DNA of 6,099 nucleotides from Methanothrix sp. (lineage in GTDB: Archaea; Halobacteriota; Methanosarcinia; Methanotrichales; Methanotrichaceae), in contig JAAZNX010000030.1 of assembly GCA_012798025.1 (NCBI GenBank), positions 1 through 6,099 on the forward strand, written 5' to 3'. The position numbers were made by a program, and so were the translations under genes. The first letter of the stretch is position 1. Every line of letters starts with the position of its first letter. Below, piece after piece: positions 1-5,960 of this stretch. A model generated the notes under the pieces. That model was given only the letters and a program-made list of their open reading frames with translations. It searched no databases and was not told the DNA's origin.

Positions 1-59
1 AAATCTTTCTATTAGCACGCTAATTACTAATTAAAAAGTTCCCAATAACTTGATCCACA

Positions 60-69
60 ATAAAATTAT
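60..69 (+). promoter_or_regulatory. possible archaeal TATA box
   Basis: The run ATAAAATTAT lies in AT-rich DNA about 85-90 nt before the GTG start at 152. Archaeal TATA boxes are AT-rich octamers about 25 nt before the transcription start, which would place a start near 90 and leave a leader of about 60 nt. In a stretch this AT-rich such matches occur easily, and no clear BRE is evident, so this is only a candidate. Confidence 0.25.
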
Positions 70-71
70 GC

Positions 72-85
72 ATTTAGAGCTAAAT
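72..85. promoter_or_regulatory. perfect 14-bp inverted repeat, possible operator
   Basis: ATTTAG-AG-CTAAAT is a perfect inverted repeat of two 6-bp arms with a 2-nt spacer. It sits just downstream of the TATA-like run at 60-69, between it and the predicted transcription start. Archaeal repressors often bind at this position to block RNA polymerase. Its symmetry and placement fit an operator for a dimeric regulator, possibly metal- or cofactor-responsive given the downstream genes, but no specific regulator motif is recognised. Confidence 0.25.
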
Positions 86-119
86 CCCAAAATGCCCATT
101 AATTCCTAATTTCTAAAAA

Positions 120-137
120 GGGGTTCGGGGAGAGGGG
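120..137 (+). repeat. G-rich heptad repeat (GGGGNNN, three runs) at the gene's 5' junction
   Basis: Three GGGG runs occur at exact 7-nt spacing (120-123, 127-130, 134-137), separated by TTC and AGA. A fourth GGGG lies at 164-167, after a 26-nt gap. The tract sits exactly where AT-rich non-coding DNA gives way to the conserved reading frame. It could fold as a G-quadruplex or be the scar of a rearrangement. It is a poor Shine-Dalgarno for the GTG at 152, because the spacing is about 14 nt or more. Confidence 0.5.
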
Positions 138-151
138 TAGATCTCATTTTT

Positions 152-3100
152 GTGGAGATGATCGGGGCTGATGCCGCCACCAGGCTCAAGCCCATGCTTC
201 AAGAAGAAAAGGAGAAAGGTATCCCGATAATTGTGCTCAACTCCGCAGGCTATGATGACCTGGGAAATGTAAATCTCACCGACCATCCGTCCATCCAGCA
301 GTACTGGGACTTCGGCAGCACTGCGAATATGCAAAGGCTCTTCTCCTACCTGGCCGCCAACTTCTGCGGCTTGAACATCAATGTGGAGGACCCGCTGCCC
401 ATCCCCAAGGAATATATATTTCATCCCGATTCACCAGACCTTTTTGAAAATATCTCCTCGTATCTCAACTGGTATGAGTATAAAACAGGATACAGGTACA
501 ACAATTCAGCGCCCACGATAGGAGTTCTCAGCTACTATCAGGATCTGGGCCAGCCGGACAGATCAGCTCTTGATTATGCCCTGGAGAGGATAGGGGCAAA
601 CGTGATAGATGTGGGCTTCTCCAACACCTCAACCATCGAACGCTTTTTAATCAGGAACGGCTCATCGATTGCAGATGCAGTCATACTCACCAAGTCCTTC
701 CGGCTGAACTATGGTAATCCAGATCAGGGAATAGCCGACCTGGAGAAGCTGAATGTTCCAGTTCTGAGAGGCATAAGGCTCTACTATCAGACGGCAGCGG
801 AATGGACGAACAGCACAGGAATCAACCCAATAGAGACATACTTCCAGATAGCTCTGCCTGAGATGGACGGGGTCATAGAGCCTATCGTCATCTCCGGAAG
901 GAACGACTCAACTTACGAACCAGTCGAGAGCCAGATAGGCTGGCTGGCAGATAGGGCGCTCTCCTGGGCCAACCTCAGAAGAACTCCCAACTCAGATAAG
1001 AGAGTAGCTGTAATCTACTACAACCACGGAGGCGGCAAGGACAACATCGAGGGATGCTACATCAATGTTCCCAGGAGCCTTCAAAACATCCTGAATGAAC
1101 TTAAAGGTGCAGGATACGAGGTGACCGGAACAGTCCCAGATGAGAAAGCTCTCATCGACCTCCTGGCCCATCAGGGAACAAATGTTGGGACATGGGCACC
1201 AGGAGAGCTGGAGGCGATGGTCAAGGCTGGAAACGCCACCCTCGTCCCTGCAGAGGAGTACGAGAATTGGTTTGAGACTTTGCCGGAGGAGAGGCAGTCG
1301 GAGGTGACAGAATTGTGGGGACCGCCTCCTGGTGAGATCATGGTCTATAAAAACCAGAGCGGCAAGTACATAGTAATCCCAAAACTCACCTTCGGAAATG
1401 TCATTCTCCTTCCCCAGCCGAGCAGAGGATGGCTTGAGAACAACGCTGTTCTTTACCACTCCAAGGACATTCCTCCACATCACCAGTACATAGCTTTCTA
1501 TCTATGGCTGAAGAGGGGATTTGACGCAGACGCACTCGTCCATTTGGGAAAACACGGCACTCAGGAGTGGCTGCCAGGAAAGGAGTGCGCAATTTCCAAA
1601 GATGATTGGCCAGCTCTTCTGATCCAGGATCTGCCAGTGGTCTATCCCTACATCGTGGACAACATCGCTGAAGGGACCCAGGCCAAGCGCCGGGGTGATG
1701 CAGCGATGATCACCCACTTAACGCCGCCAATTGTGGCCTCTGGCCTCTACGGCAACCTGACCAACCTGGGGGAGATTGTGTACGAGTACAAGAATGTGCA
1801 GAACGCTTCAGTGAAGAAGGGCTATGAGAAGCAGATAATCAACATCAGCCAGGAGATGCACCTTGATGAGGATCTAAAAGTGGATCTCCTTAACATCTCG
1901 ACCAATGAGTCTGCTTTTGACCAGTTCGCTGACAAGCTGGAGCAGTATCTCTACGATCTCAAGAACCAGTTCATGCCCTACGGGCTGCATATCTTCGGCC
2001 AGCCCCCCGAAGGCGAGCCCTTGACAGGCCTGGTGGGGTCGATGCTCGGAGATGAGCTTAAGAGAGATGTCGCGCCCAAGATCTACTACTACGATTACCC
2101 CAACCCAGCGCGATTGGACATGGAGAATGCGCTATCTAACTGCACAAGAAAGCTGCTTTGGGAGGTGATAATAAACGGAACCACCCCAGAGGTGGCCGAG
2201 AGGGAGATTCTTGGAAACGCATCCGTCAACCTGACTTTACAGCTCAACCTCTCCAAGCGATACGCAGACAATATCCGTGCCTGCTCAATTGAGGTACCAC
2301 GCCTGGCAGATGCTCTCAACTCGAGTTATACCCCACCGTCTCCGGCTGACGACCCCATCCGTGACCCGGAAGTCGTTCCCACGGGCAGGAACTTCCGGTC
2401 GATAGACCCCCGTCGGGTTCCGACGAGCGCCGCCTGGGAGGTGGGGTCTGATCTGGCGGAAAAGCTCATCGATAGCTACCGGAGTGATCATAATTGGAGC
2501 TACCCTCGCAAGTTGGCAGTGGTGCTATGGGCCTGGGCTGTGACCGACCACGGCGTTGTCGAGTCTGAGATCCTGAAGCTGGTGGGAGCAAGGCCAGTCT
2601 ACGATGCGTACGGTGGGGTAAGCGATATCCAGCTCATTCCCCTCTCGGAGCTTGGGAGGCCGAGGATCGACGTTGTAGTCGTTCCCTCAGGACTGCACAG
2701 AGACCTCTTCCCTGAGAAGCTCCAGCTCATCGATAGAGCAGTCCGATTGGCATCAAACGATACGAGCACTGACTATCCCAACTACGTCCGGGAGAGCTCT
2801 CTGAAGATATTCCAGCGTTTGATGGCAACAGGGAACTTCAGCGATGAAGATGCTCGAATTCTATCCGCATCCAGGATATTTTTAGAGGAGGCCGGGACCT
2901 ACGGCCCGAATCTGGACAGCCCTATTGCTGCCAGCGACACATGGGATAACGACACCAAGCTTGGAAACCTGTTCATCAAGAGGATGTCGTACATATACGG
3001 CGACGGGATCTGGAGCAGCAGGCTTGAATCCGGAAAGGAGCTGACCAGAGTGCAAGAGGACATCTTCAGGGCCAACCTGGCAGATGTGGACGCAGAATCC

Positions 3101-4003
3101 CATCACACCAACTCCAACCTCTACGGGTTCATAGACAACGACGATGTCTTCCAGTACCTGGGCGGCATCGGAATGGCTGTGAGGACAGTAACTGGAAGGA
3201 CGCCCGACATGTACGTCACCGATTCCAGGAATCATGATAAGAGCTATGTCTCAACTCTACACGACTTCTTCTCAAAGGAGCTGCGCAGCCGCTACTACAA
3301 CCCCCAGTGGATCAGGGGTATGATGGAGCAGGGATACTCTGGTGCCCGAGAGATGGATAAGTTCACAGAATATCTGTGGGGCTGGGAGACGACAGTGCCC
3401 GATTTGGTGAGCGAGAATACCTGGTCGGAGGTAAACGAGATCTACATTCAGGACAAGTATCAGATGGGCCTGAAAGAGTTCTTCGATCAGAACAACCCGT
3501 GGGCAGCTCAGGCTCAGGCCGGAAGGCTGCTGGAGACTGCCAGGAAGGATCGATGGCACCCCCCAGAGGAGACTAAGAAAGAGCTCGCACAGCGCTACGA
3601 GCAGTCGATGCAGGATTACGGCGTCACCTGCTGTCATCACACATGCGGCAACTTCCTGCTGCAGGAGTACATGCAGGGAGTGCTTCCCTCACCGGAAAAG
3701 TCGGAGAGCGCTGTAAAGAGCACATCCAGGTCCAGCAGCTCTCATAAAAGCTCCTCTGCCAAGCGGCATTCATCGGAAAATGCCGCTGGGAGCTTCAACA
3801 GAACACTATCCGGTGGCGTGGGCACCTCATCCCAAAAGCCAGCTCCGCAGGCTGAGTCTGCTTCCAAAGAGGTGCAGGGCATGGTTATGGAGGTATCTGA
3901 GAATGACTTCTCCATGCCGCCCATCTCCAGCATGCCATTGGCAGGGGTTGCCCTGGTGATCATTATGCTGCTCTTCCTGGCCGCGGGATTTAGAAGGAGT
4001 TGA
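152..4003 (+). CDS. cobN: CobN/BchH-family cobaltochelatase-like subunit, surface type with C-terminal anchor; 5' truncated
   Basis: This is a 1283-residue member of the CobN/BchH (cobalto-/magnesium-chelatase large subunit) family, which binds the tetrapyrrole and inserts the metal. Visible family motifs are HLGKHGTQEWLPGK (464-477), EGTQAKRR (507-514), HLTPP (522-526), QYLGGIGMAV (1001-1010), NPQWIRGMMEQGYSGAREM (1050-1068), LWGWETT (1075-1081) and NNPWAAQAQAGRLLE (1114-1128). A CCHHTC cluster lies at 1160-1165. A Ser-rich linker follows (about 1184-1245), then a hydrophobic helix (about 1262-1280) ending in RRS, which suggests a membrane anchor. There are 25 N-X-S/T sequons, fitting an exported protein. 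GTG at 152 is the first possible start; ATG 158 is the alternative. The frame is open back to 110 without another start, and the codons just upstream read VDLIF, continuing the domain's first strand. The signal peptide and an estimated 80-110 N-terminal residues are therefore missing. Genuine cobalt specificity is not shown, and no AAA+ partner is present. The family call is firm; function of this copy is uncertain. Confidence 0.93.
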   Translation: MEMIGADAATRLKPMLQEEKEKGIPIIVLNSAGYDDLGNVNLTDHPSIQQYWDFGSTANMQRLFSYLAANFCGLNINVEDPLPIPKEYIFHPDSPDLFENISSYLNWYEYKTGYRYNNSAPTIGVLSYYQDLGQPDRSALDYALERIGANVIDVGFSNTSTIERFLIRNGSSIADAVILTKSFRLNYGNPDQGIADLEKLNVPVLRGIRLYYQTAAEWTNSTGINPIETYFQIALPEMDGVIEPIVISGRNDSTYEPVESQIGWLADRALSWANLRRTPNSDKRVAVIYYNHGGGKDNIEGCYINVPRSLQNILNELKGAGYEVTGTVPDEKALIDLLAHQGTNVGTWAPGELEAMVKAGNATLVPAEEYENWFETLPEERQSEVTELWGPPPGEIMVYKNQSGKYIVIPKLTFGNVILLPQPSRGWLENNAVLYHSKDIPPHHQYIAFYLWLKRGFDADALVHLGKHGTQEWLPGKECAISKDDWPALLIQDLPVVYPYIVDNIAEGTQAKRRGDAAMITHLTPPIVASGLYGNLTNLGEIVYEYKNVQNASVKKGYEKQIINISQEMHLDEDLKVDLLNISTNESAFDQFADKLEQYLYDLKNQFMPYGLHIFGQPPEGEPLTGLVGSMLGDELKRDVAPKIYYYDYPNPARLDMENALSNCTRKLLWEVIINGTTPEVAEREILGNASVNLTLQLNLSKRYADNIRACSIEVPRLADALNSSYTPPSPADDPIRDPEVVPTGRNFRSIDPRRVPTSAAWEVGSDLAEKLIDSYRSDHNWSYPRKLAVVLWAWAVTDHGVVESEILKLVGARPVYDAYGGVSDIQLIPLSELGRPRIDVVVVPSGLHRDLFPEKLQLIDRAVRLASNDTSTDYPNYVRESSLKIFQRLMATGNFSDEDARILSASRIFLEEAGTYGPNLDSPIAASDTWDNDTKLGNLFIKRMSYIYGDGIWSSRLESGKELTRVQEDIFRANLADVDAESHHTNSNLYGFIDNDDVFQYLGGIGMAVRTVTGRTPDMYVTDSRNHDKSYVSTLHDFFSKELRSRYYNPQWIRGMMEQGYSGAREMDKFTEYLWGWETTVPDLVSENTWSEVNEIYIQDKYQMGLKEFFDQNNPWAAQAQAGRLLETARKDRWHPPEETKKELAQRYEQSMQDYGVTCCHHTCGNFLLQEYMQGVLPSPEKSESAVKSTSRSSSSHKSSSAKRHSSENAAGSFNRTLSGGVGTSSQKPAPQAESASKEVQGMVMEVSENDFSMPPISSMPLAGVALVIIMLLFLAAGFRRS

Positions 4004-4005
4004 AG

Positions 4006-4065
4006 ATGAAAATGATGCCATCCAAATTATTTGATTTTGATCATCTTGATTTGCGTAAAGGTTAA
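4006..4065 (+). CDS. possible 19-codon small ORF between cobN and DUF2162
   Basis: The ORF encodes MKMMPSKLFDFDHLDLRKG and ends in TAA. It begins 2 nt after the cobN stop. AGGAG at 3995-3999 lies 6 nt before its ATG, the best-placed Shine-Dalgarno in the first 4.1 kb. It could be a translated leader or spacer peptide that couples ribosomes towards the downstream genes, or a chance ORF, since the AGGAG also encodes part of the cobN C-terminal Arg-Arg-Ser. The peptide has no recognised domain, membrane segment or signal. Confidence 0.25.
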   Translation: MKMMPSKLFDFDHLDLRKG

Positions 4066-4101
4066 ATCCAAATGACTTGAGTTTGAACCAACTGAGTTAA
4101 C

Positions 4102-4106
4102 AGGTG
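4102..4106 (+). promoter_or_regulatory. ribosome binding site that may decide the DUF2162 start
   Basis: AGGTG matches the archaeal anti-Shine-Dalgarno partner GGAGGTGA. It overlaps the most upstream GTG start (4104) and cannot serve it. It lies 6 nt before an in-frame TTG at 4113, which would start the protein at Leu4 of the longest frame, just ahead of EPSWLM. ATG 4131 is a further alternative. Confidence 0.4.
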
Positions 4107-4793
4107 TTGTCCTTGGAACCATCATGGCTTATGATCAGCGGCATATTCATAGGAGTTCTCATCTTTGCCTTTAAGGTCAGCCTGGGCTGTGGGCTGGCCA
4201 GCCTGAGCCGCCGTGAAACTCTGCTCATAGCTCTCAGCTACCTGGTGCTGGCCAGCCTGATGGGAGCGGTCATCGGGTTCATACCCGACGGGACCATCTC
4301 CAGCATGCTGAACGCAGGCATGGCGTTGCATGCCATCGTGGCATTGCTTTTGATAGCTCTAGGCGTAGTTACGGCCAGGGAGTTCAACCATAAAGGACAT
4401 GATATCACCCGCCGCACATTCTGGGTCCTGTCATTCCCCTGCCCGGCCTGTCTGGCAGCCACATTTTTATCATGCAGCTTTCTCGTGGGACTTATCGATG
4501 TTGCTTCCTGGAAGATCGGCCTGGTCGTGGGCGTAGTCTTCTTTGTCGCAATATCTGGGATCTCCGAGGTCCTTCGCAAGAGCCATCGGACCCCGTCTGA
4601 TATGGGATCGGCCATGATAATCCTGGGTCTTTTTTACATCCTCTCCATGCTGGTCATCCCGGCTTATCTCGGCGCTAAAGTGGCTTCAACGCCTTCGGAA
4701 ATGCCCTCCGTAAATGCAGTCTATATTTATGGATTTCTTTTTGGAATGGTGCTTCTGGGATACCTGGGCAGGAAGATGGGGGTCGCACAATGA
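4104..4793 (+). CDS. DUF2162 family predicted membrane transporter
   Basis: This is a polytopic integral membrane protein of up to 229 residues. About seven hydrophobic segments are visible (roughly 9-31, 39-60, 71-92, 106-130, 137-153, 168-190, 206-222). It resembles the archaeal DUF2162 family, annotated as predicted transporters. A lysine and a cysteine lie near TM1 (FKVSLGCG, K24 and C29), and a FPCPAC motif (C113, C116) followed by C124 lies within the fourth segment. The CPxC in a helix recalls the LysE/CcdA/NicO-type transporters, some of which move metals or electrons; that parallel is inference. The start is uncertain: GTG 4104 is the longest, TTG 4113 has the better ribosome binding site, and ATG 4131 is also possible. 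The gene begins 100 nt after cobN and its stop overlaps the ExbB-like start (ATGA), so it is translationally coupled to the motor genes. The substrate is unknown; cobalt, nickel, corrinoid or a related cofactor is suggested only by context. Confidence 0.8.
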   Translation: MLSLEPSWLMISGIFIGVLIFAFKVSLGCGLASLSRRETLLIALSYLVLASLMGAVIGFIPDGTISSMLNAGMALHAIVALLLIALGVVTAREFNHKGHDITRRTFWVLSFPCPACLAATFLSCSFLVGLIDVASWKIGLVVGVVFFVAISGISEVLRKSHRTPSDMGSAMIILGLFYILSMLVIPAYLGAKVASTPSEMPSVNAVYIYGFLFGMVLLGYLGRKMGVAQ

Positions 4794-5431
4794 TGGGCGT
4801 CTACGATACATGCGAATACCTGCTCTACGTATTCTCAGATGCCATGCTTTATCCAGATATGATCGGGCTGATCCTCCTATTTGGCTGGTCTCTGACCTTG
4901 TTAGGATCGATGGTTCATGATTTCACCACCCGTAATAGAGATCTGGAGAAGATGGAGGAGGTCTGTTTTCAGGCGGCTGCTCTGGCTCGATCGGGCCGGG
5001 CTGATCAAGCAGCTGCAAAGCTCGACAGCTACGAATCCAAGACAATTGTCTCCCAGGTTTTAAAGGAGCTGGGAGACGCCATTTTGGTCGGAACCTTCCG
5101 CCTGAAGTTCGAGAAGATTTTGCAGGATGCAGAGATCAGCATAGACAGGTCACTTGAGCCCATCCGGATGGGTGTCAGGATAGGACCAATGCTGGGGCTG
5201 ATGGGAACACTGATACCTCTTGGGCCTGCCCTGCTGGGCCTGGCCCAGGGCAATATCAAGCAGCTTTCAGACAGCCTGGTGATAGCTTTCACCACCACTG
5301 TGGTGGGCATAGTGGTGGGAGGGATATGCTACTGTGCTGCGACCATAAGGACGCGATGGTACCGTCAGGACTTGAGCGATCTGGAGTATGCAGTCGACAT
5401 CCTCAGGAGCGAGATTGATGAGAAGGCGTAG
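4790..5431 (+). CDS. MotA/TolQ/ExbB proton channel family protein
   Basis: This 213-residue protein is the predicted stator/channel subunit of an ion-driven membrane motor. It has TM1 at about 22-42, a long charged cytoplasmic segment (about 43-128) and two closely spaced helices (about 129-153 and 160-184). The family signature is clear: RIGPMLGLMGTLIPLGPAL (130-148) matches the P-x-LGLLGT-x-x-G helix of ExbB/TolQ, and AFTTTVVGIVVGG (166-178) matches the pore helix with its conserved threonine. Three TMs with a large loop is the ExbB/TolQ layout, not the four-TM MotA form. The start is ATG 4790, or ATG 4793 immediately after; the first overlaps the DUF2162 stop. Its 3' end overlaps DUF2149 by 14 nt. 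It probably works with DUF2149 as the ExbD-like partner to convert proton or sodium flux into work on the neighbouring surface protein. No TonB-like protein lies in the window. Confidence 0.92.
   Translation: MMGVYDTCEYLLYVFSDAMLYPDMIGLILLFGWSLTLLGSMVHDFTTRNRDLEKMEEVCFQAAALARSGRADQAAAKLDSYESKTIVSQVLKELGDAILVGTFRLKFEKILQDAEISIDRSLEPIRMGVRIGPMLGLMGTLIPLGPALLGLAQGNIKQLSDSLVIAFTTTVVGIVVGGICYCAATIRTRWYRQDLSDLEYAVDILRSEIDEKA
5405..5409 (+). promoter_or_regulatory. ribosome binding site fixing the DUF2149 start
   Basis: AGGAG lies within the last codons of the ExbB-like gene, 8 nt before ATG 5418. It supports that start over the upstream in-frame ATG 5388, which would add ten residues (MQSTSSGARL) with no family resemblance and a longer overlap. 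Confidence 0.6.
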
Positions 5432-5774
5432 GTATTTCAGCGGCGCCGCCCCTTGGGATGAGGATCCCATGAGCGGGCTGTCTAATATCTTCGACACTGC
5501 CATGGTCTTTGCTCTGGGATTCTTGCTGGCGCTGGTGGCCTCTTACAGCATTCAAGAGATGCTAGATCCTCAGAGCACCATGACCATGGTCAAGAATCCA
5601 GGGGATCCCAATATGCAGATAATAATCAAGGACCTGGATAAAATTCAGGTACTGAATATGACCGACAAGCTTGCTGGCGGCCAGGGCACGAAGATGGGAA
5701 CAGCCTATCGCCTGGAGAGCGGGCAGGTGGTCTACGTGCCGGAGAACGCCACTTCACACATATCACAGAGTTAG
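5418..5774 (+). CDS. DUF2149 family protein, ExbD/TolR-like single-pass membrane protein
   Basis: The predicted protein has 118 residues. It has a positively charged N-terminus (MRRRRYF), one hydrophobic helix (about 25-45) and a C-terminal domain of about 70 residues that should face outside. The tail carries the DUF2149-type GTAYRLESGQVVYVPE pattern (94-109). Asp26 lies at the cytoplasmic start of the helix in NIFDTAMVFALGFLLALV, like the essential proton-carrying Asp of ExbD, TolR and MotB. The N-in topology matches too. Both sequons (N80, N110) lie in the predicted outside domain. The ATG at 5418 is chosen because AGGAG lies 8 nt upstream and the overlap with the ExbB-like gene is short; an ATG at 5388 would give 128 residues. 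It is the last gene of the coupled block and the likely partner of the channel subunit. The ExbD role is inference from topology, the Asp and context. Confidence 0.82.
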   Translation: MRRRRYFSGAAPWDEDPMSGLSNIFDTAMVFALGFLLALVASYSIQEMLDPQSTMTMVKNPGDPNMQIIIKDLDKIQVLNMTDKLAGGQGTKMGTAYRLESGQVVYVPENATSHISQS

Positions 5775-5856
5775 CATACTTGGCGAGGATTCCTATTTAC
5801 CTGTGATTGAGAGGTTGTTCTTAGAGGCTGGTGCTGTGTTGGATAATATCTTTTAG
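5770..5856 (+). pseudogene. possible short coding remnant after DUF2149
   Basis: In the +1 frame relative to DUF2149, 28 codons after its end read like protein (ILGEDSYLPVIERLF, then LEAGAVLDNIF and TAG). There is no good start codon or ribosome binding site. The family length of DUF2149 does not require an extension, so a frameshifted tail is unlikely. It may be the end of a decayed gene or simply an open frame by chance. No family is recognised. Confidence 0.15.
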
Positions 5857-5875
5857 ATAAATTTGTATTTCCGTA

Positions 5876-5884
5876 TTTTTTTTT
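5876..5884 (+). terminator. T-tract terminator of the + strand operon
   Basis: Nine T in a row occur about 100 nt after the DUF2149 stop, preceded by another T-rich stretch (ATTTGTATTTCCG). Archaeal RNA polymerase terminates at oligo-T on the non-template strand without needing a hairpin, so this is a plausible end for the cobN/DUF2162/ExbB/DUF2149 transcript. Confidence 0.55.
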
Positions 5885-5912
5885 GAAATCTTCATCAAAC
5901 TGTTATACGTCT

Positions 5913-5930
5913 AAAATTATAAAATAAAAT
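5913..5930 (-). terminator. possible T-rich terminator for the minus-strand gene
   Basis: Read on the minus strand, this segment is ATTTTATTTTATAATTTT. It lies about 30 nt beyond the stop of the partial minus-strand ORF. With the T9 tract on the + strand it makes a convergent terminator zone. The T-runs are only four long, so the call is weak. Confidence 0.3.
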
Positions 5931-5960
5931 GTGAGCATTCGGCGTACTTCGCAATACATC

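Larger units (their letters stand above)
1..119. other. AT-rich non-coding leader region upstream of the cobN-like gene
   Basis: This stretch is strongly AT-rich and has stop codons in all frames on the + strand. No credible gene is visible on either strand. It contains an imperfect direct repeat (TAATTACTAATTAAAAAG at 21-38 and a related TAATTCCTAATTTCTAAAAAG at 100-120), a TATA-like run and a perfect inverted repeat, listed separately. The composition changes sharply to GC-rich coding sequence at about 120-137. The cobN-like gene should have its signal peptide and first domain here, but nothing resembling either can be read in any frame. Confidence 0.7.

Noticed and set aside
992..1483. 163-codon minus-strand open frame inside the cobN-like gene
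   Set aside because: It is antisense to well-conserved CobN sequence, has no family features, and is explained by the codon composition of the + strand gene. The same holds for the other antisense frames between 113 and 5503.
3376..3576. 66-codon + strand frame within cobN
   Set aside because: It overlaps the conserved C-terminal core of the CobN-like protein in another frame and has no start signal or recognisable motif.
4060..4089. Weak hairpin in the cobN-DUF2162 gap (GGTT...CAAA / TTTGAACC)
   Set aside because: The arms pair only with a 5-nt bulge and a 9-nt loop of AT-rich sequence, with no T-run after it, so neither a terminator nor a riboswitch is supported.
4714..4920. 68-codon + strand frame bridging the DUF2162 and ExbB-like genes
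   Set aside because: It overlaps both real genes out of frame, and its product is Arg/Trp-rich without a pattern typical of protein families.
5942..5952. GCG-TACTT-CGC mini-palindrome
   Set aside because: The 3-bp stem is too short to mean anything alone. It could be revisited if an insertion-sequence end is confirmed here.
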